Of a stretch of DNA of 64,000 nt, positions 10,929-21,610 are shown in pieces (position 1 is the first letter of the stretch; each line of letters opens with the position of its first letter). Position numbers and translations under genes: made by a program. Source of the DNA: Blattamonas nauphoetae (Eukaryota > Preaxostyla > Oxymonadida); NCBI GenBank assembly GCA_033064195.1, contig JARBJD010000119.1, positions 124,001 to 188,000 on the forward strand, written 5' to 3'. Under the pieces are notes generated by a model. That model searched no databases. It was not told the DNA's origin and worked only from the letters and a program-made list of their open reading frames with translations.

Positions 10929-13114
10929 CTATGGAACGCAGAACACTATTTCAATGCTGCAATTTGTGACAAACAGTTGTGAGAAGCAAGATGGTGACAT
11001 GCGATGTTAATTCCTCTGAACAAAACAGTTTTTTCAAATTGGATCCGATTTCTGCTCTTGGTCAACTGACTTCTTCCGTCTGTCGTCTCCTTCGGCGAGA
11101 TTGATGTGGATACATTGCTTTTCTTCTTCCGGTTTGGACACTACACAACACACAGACTTTCTCAAAGAGACGTTTCTTGATCAAGTTGGATCGCAGTTCA
11201 GACATTGCCACCGAGAAGACTTGTCACAGATCGGCATTCACGAAGCATGGTAGTTCCGTAGACTGTCTGGGATGTGGTATGCGAGCGCTGAATGGTGATA
11301 TCAGCGATTCCTTCAGATTTCAAATCAAACAGCATAAGTTTCCCGCGCCCCATGATAATATCTTTCTGGTGGTCCCATTCCACCATTCCATCGCGAACAT
11401 GGTCGAGTGACCACATGATCAGGAAGTCAGTCTCGAAGTGATCGAGGCTGCTTATAATGGTCAACGCCACTGGCAATGAGCGAACAAACAGAGTTGCGTC
11501 GAAGGACAGAGGCGCAATTTCGAGGAGAGCGCCCAGTGTCCATCCGAAATAGCGTGAATCCGGAGAATCTGCGAGGGTTCGGTAGAACTTGCAGATAAAG
11601 TCGATAAACTGACGACTAGGACCGATCGCTTTGGTGTAAATTGTGTCGAGATATTTCTTTGTTTTTCGGTCGGTTTTGGGTTTGATAATTGCCATGAACA
11701 TCGGTTTGCAGAGAATAATGGAATATCGGAGAATTCTGGTCAGAGAATCAGCAATGGAACCAGAAATCGGACCGAAGTGATCCTGGAAACGTAGAAACAA
11801 GCGTTTAACGAGTCCTGTTTCAACAACTTCCATTCTTTGGGAATACGTGGCATGGTGAAGAATATTCAGGACAAAGCTCAACAGGCATTCCTGAAAATTC
11901 GAATCCACAATGGAATGGAGATCCATTACAGAATCTGCTAATCCAGAACAAGACTTGTTTGGGACAGGGACGAGCGAGTGCAGCAACTGGTCAGGGGTGA
12001 ATTCAGGTTTTCTATCCGAGACCAAGAAATTGAGAAATCTGATTGCTTTGGCAATCATTGGAGGATCAAAGGGGATTTGATTCTGAGCGAAGGATAAAAG
12101 GGACAGAAAGACAGCTGAGGCCTGTTCGATGTTTGTCACGGAATCAGAGTGGATAGATAGGAACAATGGCTCGTGAGCGAAGCCGCCAGAAACAGAAGAT
12201 GAAGATATGCAACATGGGGTCGAGTGTCGAGCCCCCATTTCACATGTCTTGACGATCAACCCTCTTCCGAACATGACTGATGTTTTCCTGTCAAATAAAA
12301 CGAGATAAGCGATAATAATGGCAGAGAGAAGTGTAATGTGGAAATAAAGGAGAATGAAGAATAGTTATCTGAAGAAAGACGAATCTCAAAGAAGTCAAAC
12401 AGAGAAAAGGACTCACCCGGCAAGGCAATAATCCGGAATAGCTGGAACACGGATCACATTTGGACAGAGCAGATTGTACTTCCGTTTATATTCAATCGGG
12501 GGCTCAATCACACGGAATTGACTGTTCACGACGATAAACACTTTGTACAGAATACTCTGCCCTTCGAACGATCTGCATTCTGTCAGTGCATTGAATCGCA
12601 GCTTGGCCTTCCATGCATTCCACACATTCACCACACTAACAGGAGAGGGTGAGGGCTTGATTCTGGCGTCTTCCAGTGCTTTCGACAGGTTTGCAAATCG
12701 ATGCAGTTTCACTGCTTCCTTGAAATATTGAGACATGTCTCCCAAAGCATCAAGTGTACATGTTCCATATTTCACTGCTGCTTCTGCTCGGCTGTTCTCC
12801 ACTGTCGGCAGTTCTTCCATCCAGTCTGCACTAATCGTATCAATCTCTGCAACTTCCTCACCCGTGTAATGGTAACTCGGATCACAAAACGTTGATCCAT
12901 TCATCGGCGTTTTCATCGGTTGCAGTGACACAATTGTGAACGGGTTCACATCGTCTTTAACTTTGTACCCTGAGTCCTTGTTCTCAATGCACGATGCTGC
13001 TGTGTAAACTACCTCAAGGAGATAATGTTCTTCATTACTGGGAAGTCTGGATTTAAGAGCCCACGTAGAGTGAAGAATGAAGAAGAGCGAGGCGATCATT
13101 GATTCATTTCCCAT
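10929..13114 (-). CDS. Gene C, copy A, with a nested gene in its intron
   Basis: The first exon, 13114..12417, encodes 232 residues starting MGNESMIASLF and differs from copy B (17.4-18.3 kb) at only a few residues. It has an in-frame donor (GG|GTGAGT). The terminal exon known from copy B is also present here, at 10956..10929, after the same acceptor context (TTGCAG), but 1.46 kb away instead of 95 nt. A complete helical-repeat gene (11,198-12,238) sits between them on the same strand. An alternative acceptor at 12,288 would join exon 1 in frame to that inner gene and make a fusion protein. I do not recognise the protein family; there is no clear motif beyond mixed alpha/beta composition. Gly2 in the context MGNES could allow N-myristoylation, though position 6 is not ideal. 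Confidence 0.6.
11198..12238 (-). CDS. Helical-repeat (ARM-like) family protein
   Basis: An open frame of 346 residues if it starts at MGARHST (12,238); the frame is open further upstream to 12,287. It reads as a helix-rich protein with regularly spaced Leu/Ile: AVFLSLLSFAQNQIPFD, AIRFLNFLVSDRKPEF, VLNILHHATYSQRMEVVETG. This is the style of a very large divergent ARM/HEAT-like family that I associate with Blattamonas-type oxymonads; the link is from memory, not from a search. The gene sits inside what is the intron of gene C in the other copy of this block. An acceptor at 12,288 (TTTGACAG) lies in frame, so it could be expressed from its own start or as the 3' part of a gene C fusion. Function unknown; such repeats usually bind protein partners. 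Confidence 0.65.
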   Translation of the reverse strand: MGARHSTPCCISSSSVSGGFAHEPLFLSIHSDSVTNIEQASAVFLSLLSFAQNQIPFDPPMIAKAIRFLNFLVSDRKPEFTPDQLLHSLVPVPNKSCSGLADSVMDLHSIVDSNFQECLLSFVLNILHHATYSQRMEVVETGLVKRLFLRFQDHFGPISGSIADSLTRILRYSIILCKPMFMAIIKPKTDRKTKKYLDTIYTKAIGPSRQFIDFICKFYRTLADSPDSRYFGWTLGALLEIAPLSFDATLFVRSLPVALTIISSLDHFETDFLIMWSLDHVRDGMVEWDHQKDIIMGRGKLMLFDLKSEGIADITIQRSHTTSQTVYGTTMLRECRSVTSLLGGNV

Positions 13115-13436
13115 AACATTAGCAAGTTTAATTGTTAAACTCTGATTTAACTCTATCTCTCATTTATTCCTTATTTTCCGACTTGTACGACAAACTGACC
13201 CAAGATATTCACTTTGTTCTCTTTCACTACTCATTCATAGGTTTCTTTTTCCTTTTTCTGAGATCAGTATGTTGAAATCAACGGACATCTGGGAATCAGA
13301 GTAAAAAAAGGCTTCCAGGACTTTCCAAGACTTGTCCAGTCATTCCAACGGCGAGGCATACATGCTGAACCCGTGGTGAATAAAGACTCCAGATTTCTCA
13401 ATTAAAAACCAGAAAATGTCAACAGAAGGTGTGCTT
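13115..13436. other. Intergenic, nothing recognised
   Basis: This stretch lies between the divergent starts and ends of gene C copy A and kinase-SPRY copy 3. It is AT-rich with pyrimidine runs upstream of gene C. I see no gene, repeat or RNA. The leader of gene C presumably lies here. Confidence 0.4.
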
Positions 13437-15577
13437 CTACCATTTGAGTTTCTTCATTCTCATTGATGTTGGGGTGGGTCGGGGAAGGCGTAAGAGATTG
13501 TCGATTCTAATTGACGAGTTTTCATGCTGGATAGAAAACTTAAAATGTGAACAATGAGATAATAGAGAATCAGACTCCAATTCGCACTGATGAAGGGATT
13601 CCTGACATGAAATACTTCCCTGCTTTCTCATTCACAAAGAATTGCAGTGTTCGAGGTGTTGAGTTGAGATCAACTTCCATTCGAATACTGTCTCCTTGGC
13701 TCAGATAAGGGAAACACTCTTTGCTTGAATGCGATGATGACCAGAGATAGCCATAGTAACTGAGACCGGCAGAGTCTGAGAATATGAGAAGAGAGAAAAA
13801 GACTGTCGAGATAACATCCAACCCGATAACCAATTTCAGGAATTGGACGGTTGGAATCTATCAGACCAAAGTAGAGATCTCCGTCTGGAAGGAAAATGAT
13901 GACAGAGAAAAGTGTGATCACACTGTTCTGACTGTGAAGCGTGATTTCGACAGAAATCACTCCAGTCTCGAGGACATCAGTCAGAAACACTGAACTGTAT
14001 CGTGTATTTCCGTCTTCATTTTTTCCCGCATCAGTGCGAGTGATGATATTGTTGTCCACGCGAAAGTGGGACGGATCTGTGAAATCGAAGGAGGCTTGGG
14101 TGAATGTGGTGGTTTGGGCTGAACTCGACTCATCTCGCTGCGTTCTGGCGGATTCCTTCAGTCTTCGGATCTCTTCCTGCGCTGCCAACAGTTCCGTTTC
14201 CAACGACTGGATTCTGGAGTTGTCAGGCGAGCTCACAGTTGGACTCTGTTGTTGGAGAAGTTGTTGGCGAGTCGATTTCAGTTCGTTGTTTGCTGCTTCC
14301 AGTTGCGCAGCGAAGAAGCGAGAGAGGGGTGTTTCTGGACCCAAAATACTCTGAAGACGATTGGATCGGACCAATTCCACCGACGACATTCGTTTGGAAG
14401 GAGTCTGACATGAACGAACGAAAAAAGAAAATTGATGATGAGATGAAGAGAGGGAATGAAGGAGGACACACTTCACTCAGGAGAAGAGAGAGAAGAACCT
14501 GAACTTCTCCCACAATCCCCTCCCTTTCACAAATCTTACCAATGTCAAACTCCAACACTGACTGCTGGATGTCGACAGCACTCTCTCCAACAATCCACGA
14601 GCGACCTGTCAGCATTTCCAGAAGAAGCTGCCCAAAGGCCCACATGTCTCCCGCTCGCGATCCAACCGAAGATTCTGCTCCATCCGCCTTTTTGAACAAT
14701 TCTGGCGCCCAAAACTGCATCGTCCCACTTTCTGCAGGGTTGCTTGTTTTCATCGTCCCTGCCCCCACAACACCTCCAAAATCGCCTGAAACAGCACAAA
14801 GAACACACAAAATAATATCACAGAGTAAAGTTGAGAGAAGGAAAAAAGTCATGAAAAAGGAAGAAATCGAGAGAGAAAAACAAACCAAGCTTCGCCACCC
14901 CATCCTTCCCAATCAGAACATTTGAGCCCTTCAGGTCTCCATAGATCTCTCCACGCAAATGCAGATACGCAATTCCATTGAGAACATCTCTCATCACTCC
15001 ATACACTCGCTGAAACACAAAAAAAAACACAAAACATCACAAACACAGCACAAAGAACAACAAACCCAAAATAGCAAAAAAAGAGTGGAAATAAAGAAAA
15101 TAGAATCACACACCACAACATCCATCTTCCCCCCAAGTTTCTTGTGTTCTGATAGTTCGTCTTGGAGCGAATGAGAACACAGCTCCAGAACAACAAAATG
15201 AGCCAGATCTCCTTCAATCGCCTGCACAAACCTAACCACATTCCGATGCTGGTTCTTCGAAAGTTTCGAGATTTCGTGTTCGTTCTTCTTGTAATCTGCT
15301 TCGGACGAGAATGTCAGAATCTTCATCGCAAAGTGTTCATCTGTTGGTGTTTTTGACACTTCGTGCACAGATCCAAATCGTCCCTGGCCCAGTGTTCTGA
15401 CAAACATGTCTGACAGAGAGGTGATAAACAGAAGAATCAGAAAATGAATCGAGAGTTCTCAACCGAAAGAAAACGTGTGGAGATGAACCCAAAATGAGAA
15501 CAATCAATCACACATGGGTCAGGAACCTTGACTTCAAATCGTTTTTTCGCTTTTGGTTTTGGGTGAGGTTCAGACAT
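13437..15577 (-). CDS. Protein kinase with coiled coil and SPRY-like domain, copy 3
   Basis: Exons: 15577..15514, 15409..15114, 15009..14886, 14785..14472, 14404..13933, 13884..13576, 13538..13437. Kinase motifs are present: LGQGRFGSV, FAMKIL, YGDLKGSN, DFGG, APE. The coiled coil is much shorter than in copies 1 and 2, and the Pro-rich linker is absent. The SPRY part keeps ITRTDAGKNEDGN, FGLIDSNRPIPEIG and MEVDLNSTPRTLQFFVN. Within exon 6, near 13,815-13,845, the frame shifts: two bases fewer than in copy 1. Reading 28 nt here as a GT-AG intron (GTTATC to GACAG) would restore the frame but drop ten residues. So it is either a broken SPRY domain or one with an extra micro-intron. The sequence differs from copies 1 and 2 more than they differ from each other. 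Confidence 0.7.
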
Positions 15578-15980
15578 TTCCAAATAAAGGTTCGATCCAT
15601 AATAAGTTCACTTCATCCAATTATCCCATGCAGATCATTCATCAATAGCCCTTTCGTCCTTATGAAGCAATTATCTCGATGTCATTCACGAGATACATCT
15701 ATTCTCAACCACTCTCAAAGACAAATTTGAGTTCACTGACTCTCGCGAGTTCACAATTTCTCGATGAAATGGTTTCATCTTCTCTGTGTACACCGTGCCA
15801 TCCATATCATCTTTCTGGATCATGAAAACACTATCACTCAGTTTATTGATCATCACAACCCGTTGAAATCAACTCCAACACATTCCACATCTCAACGCAC
15901 ACGCCACCTCAGATCAACACGTACTTCATACTCCACCTCTCCGGCCGCTCACAGATTGACGAAATTCTGAACACTTTCAG
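15578..15980. other. Gap that may hold the 5' exon of the membrane glycoprotein
   Basis: Between the start of kinase copy 3 (-) and the first firm exon of the plus-strand membrane gene. At about 15,820 a short plus frame begins MKTLSLSLLIITT, which reads like a signal peptide, but I could not find a donor that keeps phase with the exon at 15,981. Otherwise nothing is recognised. Confidence 0.3.
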
Positions 15981-16645
15981 AATACAACGATAAGCCAGCT
16001 TCGCAATAACCTTTGTGCTGGAAAAGATAAAAACAGAAGAAGAGTCTCGCTTAACTTCAACTCCAACCAGACCACTCGTGACTCGTTCATGTTAGACGTT
16101 GAAAACATCACAGCCGCCTTCATGTCGAACTCGACAATTGGTGAGTTGTGAAGAGAGTTTTGAATGGATCGTCCCTTCATTTCTTTTTGACTTTATGAAA
16201 AGGATTGAACTTCGCATTTATCATCGCCCACGAGATTCCCTCCTGCTGAACAGTGTGTGTTTCATTTCTTTCATATCACCAGCCTGGTTCAGCCCACTTC
16301 CCCTGGCTATTCTCATTTTGGCACTCTGTTCAGTTGGAGTAGGAACGTTTTTCCTGATCTGGTGTGGTACGTGGTACTTGGCAGTTGTGTGTCTCCTTTC
16401 TGATGACGTATCTTTGTTTAGACTTTGGATTTTGTTTTCATTCTCCTGGTCGTTCTCGCGGTTTGTTATTTCACGAATGAAGACCATATTTCGTCCCTCT
16501 ATTGTTCTCATCCATTATAAAGTTTCTTATTCAATTGATCTAACATTCTCTTTTTTTTTCATTTCTGCTGTCTGTGTCCTCTATTTCCATATCAGCGAAA
16601 TCCACTTGCGAAACTCACCAAGACAACAATCTCTCTCGATCCTGA
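15981..16645 (+). CDS. Small type I membrane glycoprotein, 3' exons
   Basis: Three exons join in phase: 15981..16140, 16283..16366 and 16596..16645. The first encodes a hydrophilic segment with N-glycosylation sequons (NTT, NQT, NIT, NST), for example VSLNFNSNQTTRDSF. The second is almost exactly one membrane span, WFSPLPLAILILALCSV then GVGTFFLIWC, cut out by an AG and a GT on each side. The third is a 15-residue tail ending DNNLSRS and a TGA. The 5' end with the signal peptide is not resolved and lies before 15,981. The exon-bounded membrane helix and the sequons argue for a real gene, but I recognise no family. It lies directly upstream of gene B on the same strand. Confidence 0.45.
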
Positions 16646-16763
16646 GAACGATGCTTGCATGATCAGGGTCACTCCGTCGCTTTTATCTTATCTGTGCTTT
16701 GCGAGATCAACACTTCGCCGCGAAAGACTCTGTGATCTGACCACAGTCACCACAACAACGAAG

Positions 16764-17294
16764 ATGTCGCATGTCTCAGCCAGATGGGCTCCGTTTGATG
16801 AAGATGGGAGACTTTTGTTGGACCCACGCAACGGAAAGCAGACGCACGCCAAAATGAAGCTCAAAGTGCATTTTGGGCCACGTGAAGTCCCCATCGACCA
16901 ATACCTTTCATTCGAAGAACTGCAAGTGTTGGTTGACTATGTGCACGAATATCACGGATGGGCAGTGCAAACAGGATTGGTGGAGGATCTCGCAGCTCCC
17001 AACAATTTCCGAAAACTGCTGGCCCGACGTGCTGAAACAAGTGCTGAACCGCCACATGGAATCGATGCCCGTGCCCCCTATTTGATTGTGTCTGAGTCAA
17101 CAGAACTGTCTTCCTTGAACAACCATCCACCGACTTATTCCACTCAGCATGCACTTTATACACCAGCTACTCTGCCTCCATATGCGTCTGCTCCTTCTTT
17201 GGATGCAGGTCGGTTGACTCCCAACACTGTCTTTCCCGCCGACCCACCAGATTCTCTTTCTGGGAAAGAAGATGAGGAGCCGGATGTTTTTTGA
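16764..17294 (+). CDS. Gene B, unknown 176-residue protein
   Basis: Single-exon frame from ATG at 16,764; the frame is open upstream, but this is the first Met that begins the conserved part (MSHVSARWAPFDEDGRLL). The segment MKLKVHFGPREVPIDQY, followed by LSFEELQ, has the strand pattern of a ubiquitin-like or PB1-type fold, which is only a hint. The C-terminal third is Pro/Ser/Thr-rich and probably disordered (PPTYSTQHALYTPATLPPYA). It is tail-to-tail with gene C copy B. A deleted copy lies at 10,340-10,790 beside gene C copy A, so genes B and C were duplicated as a block. Nothing in the sequence shows a catalytic role. Confidence 0.6.
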   Translation: MSHVSARWAPFDEDGRLLLDPRNGKQTHAKMKLKVHFGPREVPIDQYLSFEELQVLVDYVHEYHGWAVQTGLVEDLAAPNNFRKLLARRAETSAEPPHGIDARAPYLIVSESTELSSLNNHPPTYSTQHALYTPATLPPYASAPSLDAGRLTPNTVFPADPPDSLSGKEDEEPDVF

Positions 17295-17434
17295 TTAGCG
17301 AGCGTTTATTGGCTCGTCAGTTGCTCTATGTGTTTCACCTCTTTGTTTTCACTGAGTTTGTTTGTTATTTTCGTTCATTCTTCGTGTCAATGAGTCATTA
17401 TGATTCGAAGCCTGTTTTCTCCTGATTTCCTGCG

Positions 17435-18255
17435 CTATGGAACGCAGAACACTACTTCAATGCTGCAATTTGTGACAAACAGTTGTCAGAAGTAACATAG
17501 TGATAATACGAAACATATAGACTTTTCCAAAGTAGTGAAAAAGATAATCGGATTCACCCGGCAAGGCAATAATCCGGAATAGCTGGAACACGGATGACAT
17601 TCGGGCAGAGCTGATTGTACTTCCGTTTATATTCAATCGGGGGCTCAATCACACGGAATTGACTGTTCACGACGATAAACACTTTGTACAGAATACTCTG
17701 CCCTTCGAACGATCTGCATTCTGTCAGTGCATTGAATCGCAGCTTGGCCTTCCATGCATTCCACACATTCACCACACTAACAGGAGAGGGTGAGGGCTTG
17801 ATTCTGGCGTCTTCCAGTGCTTTCGACAGGTTTGCGAATCGATGCAGCTTCACTGCTTCCTTGAAATATTGAGACATGTCTCCCAAAGCATCAAGTGCAC
17901 ATGTTCCATATTTCACTGCTGCTTCTGCTCGGCTGTTCTCCACTGTCGGCAGTTCTTCCATCCAGTCTGCACTAATCGTATCAATCTCTGCAACTTCCTC
18001 ACCCGTGTAATGGTAACTCGGATCACAAAACGTTGATCCATTCATCGGCGTTTTCATCGGTTGCAGTGACACAATTGTGAACGGGTTCACATCGTCTTTA
18101 ACTTTGTACCCCGAGTACTTGTTCTCAATGCACGATGCTGCTGTGTAAACTACCTCAAGGAGATAATGTTCTTCATTACTGGGAAGTCTGGATTTAAGAG
18201 CCCACGTAGAGTGAAGAATGAAGAAGAGCGTGGCGATCATTGATTCGTTCCCCAT
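17435..18255 (-). CDS. Gene C, copy B, unknown protein
   Basis: Two exons, 18255..17558 and 17462..17435, separated by a 95-nt GT-AG intron. The last residues after the junction are IEVVFCVP, giving 241 residues. It starts MGNESMIATLF; the upstream context is short because another gene begins at 18,404. The body contains HYLLEVVYTAASCIENK, SVVNVWNAWKAKLRFNALTE and PNVIRVPAIPDYCLAG. No domain is recognised. It is nearly identical to the first exon of copy A at 12,417-13,114, which implies a recent duplication or gene conversion. Here the intron is short and intact, so this copy shows the ancestral structure. Confidence 0.65.
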
Positions 18256-18403
18256 AACATTGGTCTATCCATGTTAAGCCCCTTTTGGAGTCCATCTCTC
18301 ATTTCTTCCACATTTTCCGACTTGCACAACAACCTGTCCCATTTGAAAAACTCACAATGTCTGAGAAAGCGAACGAGACGCAAAATCCAGTTCGTTTCTT
18401 CTT

Positions 18404-21400
18404 TCACTTCCCCTTCTTAGCTTCAGCTTTCTGCTTCTTCCGAGATGTCGTCTTCTCCTTCCCCGCAAACTTCTTGTTGTCTCTTTTCGACATTCTGTTC
18501 TGGTCCCTGCATCCCTTCCCTCCTTCCCAGTGCACAGTGGTGTGCGTGCGTGTGAGTGGCTTTCCGCAGTTCTTGCATTCGTTCGCGACGGCCTGTTCTT
18601 TGCTGCAGAACCCGCAGATCATCCGTTTGGCCCACAGCATCGGATGGCTTTCTTCGCGGTCGTGGCAGGAATCACACGGATAGATCTGAAAAGAGAGTAA
18701 ACGAGGAGTGTGGAGGGAATGAGAGAGAGAAAGAGGGGAGGGCAACGAGAAGAGGATAGAGAATGAGTGATAGAGTGGACGAAGGGATGGGTGAGAGAGG
18801 GGAGAGAGAATTGATGCCAGACCTTCCCACAGCACGGGAACCTGTACCATCTGTACGAATGCGTGTAGTGCCGACACGCCCCGTTCTTCGGCAGAGGCTG
18901 TCCCACTTTGAAGCCCAAAAGCTGGTTCTTCACTTTCACCTTCGACGCGTCTCGCACAGCCTGTTGAATCTGATTTCCTTGTCCATCGAGAAAGATCACT
19001 CCCTCAAACACAAACGTCATCTGCGCAAAGCATTTCAAGCACACGCGGCCGGTCGACTGGTTCAGCAGAGAGGTGTCGCCGTCTTTCGCAAACCCAGACG
19101 AACGAGCCTTGCTCTGCCCACCAATCGCGACTGACACAAACGACGACTCTTTGTTGCAGTTCTCGCAGGTGCCCATCCACGACGAGGGGAGATAGTCGAC
19201 AGGCATGCAGCGGGCGCAATCAGTGAAGAAGCCCATCACTTGGCTGAATTCGTGGATTGGTGCAGCGTGGAACGTGACGCGGAGGGAGTTGTGGCACTTC
19301 TGACACTCAAATCCGAAAGAGGAGTTGAAGTGTGTTTCAGGGAGTTGGATCTTGGCTGTGTTCAGACATCGCTGACACTGCACAGAAATCGAGAGTGCGA
19401 CAACCCGAACTAAACTGATGTTCTTCAGCACGAGTCCATCCAGTTTGAGTGTGCACGCTGGTCGCTGCGGCTGGTTCGCACTCATCCCCGTGAGCGGGCC
19501 AGCCAGCTCCTCGCTCTCATCAAACTCTTCCGAGTCGTCGTTTGAGTCGTCGGAGTCGGACCTGTCTGAATCGTTGTCCCTTCGAATCCCGCGCTGTGCC
19601 TCCCACTCTCTCAGTCGCTTGTCCCACAGCGACTCGCCTGGATCGTATTCCAAACTGGCGATCTGTCTTCGTTGTCGCGCTGATCTGTGAGTGTCGTGTT
19701 CGGCTGTTTGCTGCTTGTTTTGGAGGAATTCTTTCAGCTCGGCTTCTTTTTGCTTTCCGTCTGCGAAGCTCGACAGCGCGTGTTTTCTGACCTCGAACAC
19801 GTCGTTCTCGAAGTCCTCATCGCTTTCGTCTTCGCTTTCGGAAGATTCGGAGCTCTCGTCGTCCTCGCTCGTGTCAGAATCGTCCTCAGCTCCTCCTTGT
19901 TCCTCGGAAGTGCTGATTGCATGCTGTGCGAGGAAGCGGCGGTACGTTTCGCGGTCAGCTTTCGCCTCGTCCCCATCTTCATCAATATCCCCTTCGATGT
20001 CGTCCATACTGTCCGTGTGGTCCGCTGCCATCGCCTCTTGCTGACTTGCAAGGGATGTGTCGACTTGGTGAAGAATTGTGATCAGCTGTCGTTCGAACAT
20101 TCGTACAATCCGTCTGAAAGGTGGAAATGGTTCTAAAACCATTCCACGAAACGCGTCGATCGTGGAAGAATAAACGATTTGGGTGAGCATGAACGAAAGT
20201 GTGTCCAGATGCTGTTGGGTCAGCCATGAATCGACGACAGCCAGAACGGTGCTTGTGACAGACGTGCTCTCCCCCGCATCGTATTCTTCGCAGAGTTGCT
20301 CATAGCTGAGTGGGCGATGTAGCTTGAAGTTAAGAATGAAGGAAAAGTGGCTGAATTGGAGGGATGGATACTGGAAGAAAGGGAATTCTGGATCGGAGGG
20401 TAAGAGAGGGAGAGAAAACTCAAGTTCGGTCGCTGTGTCTGAGATGAGTGTGTATTTATTCGGAAATGTGGGCTTTTCACGGCCGGATGGCCATTTTGTT
20501 TTGATCACTGCTCGCCGTATTCTCGAGGGAACCATGACCTCAAACTGATATGCACAGGCGAGGAGATGCATCTCCTTCTCTTCTGTTGGCGGGACGGGGA
20601 TGGGGAGAGATGGATAGCGGTTTGACGTGTATTGCGGGCGAACTATTCGAGATTCTAAATCTTCGTCGGATTCAGCTTTCTTTTTCGGGGTTGTCGATTC
20701 TTTCTCTATGGTCTTGGAAGGTGGGGGTGTCGGAGTTTCTTGGATGGGAGAGGCAGGTCGAGGGAGCTCTTCGATCTTTTCGTTGGTTTGTTGTTCGATC
20801 TGTGTTGGTGGTTCAGAAACGTCTTCTTTAGCAATCTCAGCAGGCTTATCTTCAGAAACGGTGGCAGTGACGTCCTGTGGCTCTGGTTCTTGAATCTTAA
20901 CGCTCTTCTTACCTTTCTTCTTTTTCTTTGGCTCACTTTGTGGTTGAATGGCGATTTCAACTTCAGTCTTAAAGGTAACTCTTCGTTCCGTTGACCCATC
21001 AGCTTGGGTTGTGAAGTATGATTCTGTGTACGGGGCAATTGCACTGAGAACGGCTTGCGAATTGAGCCAACCAACCAACGATGCAACGATGGGATGGGAG
21101 AGAGAGGAATGAAAGCTGGCTTGATTCAAAAGGACCGAAACGAGAAGTGTTTTGACTTTGTCAGAGATATCAGTGTTTGTAACTGCGATGTCAATGGCTG
21201 ATAATGAAGGATAGCCTGGAAAAGAATAGGTGTGAAATTGTATGAATACCCTGTTGTAGAGTGAAGACAACTTCAAAAGTGTCCAAATCAAGATGGAGAG
21301 AATCATGGGGAGGGATAGAAACACGAAAAGATATCGGCCATCCTCCATTTTTCAGGATCTATCGAAAAGACATGAAATGGAACAATGTGTCGGAAACCTT

Positions 21401-21463
21401 AATTCGAAATTTGTCCTTGATACCCTGGAGTTCTTGAAGGATGAGGGTCTGTGAATTTTCCAT
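18404..21463 (-). CDS. CHY-type zinc-finger protein with N-terminal RWD-like domain
   Basis: Four exons: 21463..21398, 21358..21250, 21215..18823, 18685..18404; the first two introns are 39 and 34 nt. Spliced, the protein begins MENSQTLILQELQGIKDKF and continues with FRVSIPPHDSLHLDLDTF and QQGYPSL, the order expected of an RWD-like fold. A long Lys/Glu-rich and acidic Ser-rich middle follows, then paired Cys motifs (QCQRCLNTAK, ECQKCHNSL, DCARCMP, TCENCNKES). The C-terminus is a CHY finger: GACRHYTHSYRWYRFPCCGK, then IYPCDSCHDREESHPMLWAK, CGFCSKEQ and WEGGKGCRDQNRMSKRD, and a basic Lys-rich tail. About 945 residues. CHY fingers bind zinc and occur in ubiquitin-pathway and redox proteins; the role here is unknown. 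An ATG at 21,348 in the unspliced frame is not the start. Confidence 0.85.
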
Positions 21464-21610
21464 GGATGAAGGAAGAAAGGATGCGAAACGGCGAAGGAAT
21501 CAAAACATGGTGGGAGGATCGTAGTACCAACTTCATCTAACCAGATCTGATTGAAAATTTTGAAACATTCCACTATTTGATGATAAAAATTCATTGAAAT
21601 ACTTGAAAAT

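Noticed and set aside
19418-20136. Several Ser-rich plus-strand frames
   Set aside because: Antisense to the acidic Ser/Asp-rich part of the CHY zinc-finger gene, where codon bias keeps all frames open.
21218-21348. Membrane-anchored start for the CHY zinc-finger protein (MEDGRYLFVFLSLP)
   Set aside because: Two micro-introns give a different frame here with a conserved-looking RWD-like domain; the hydrophobic text is out of frame.
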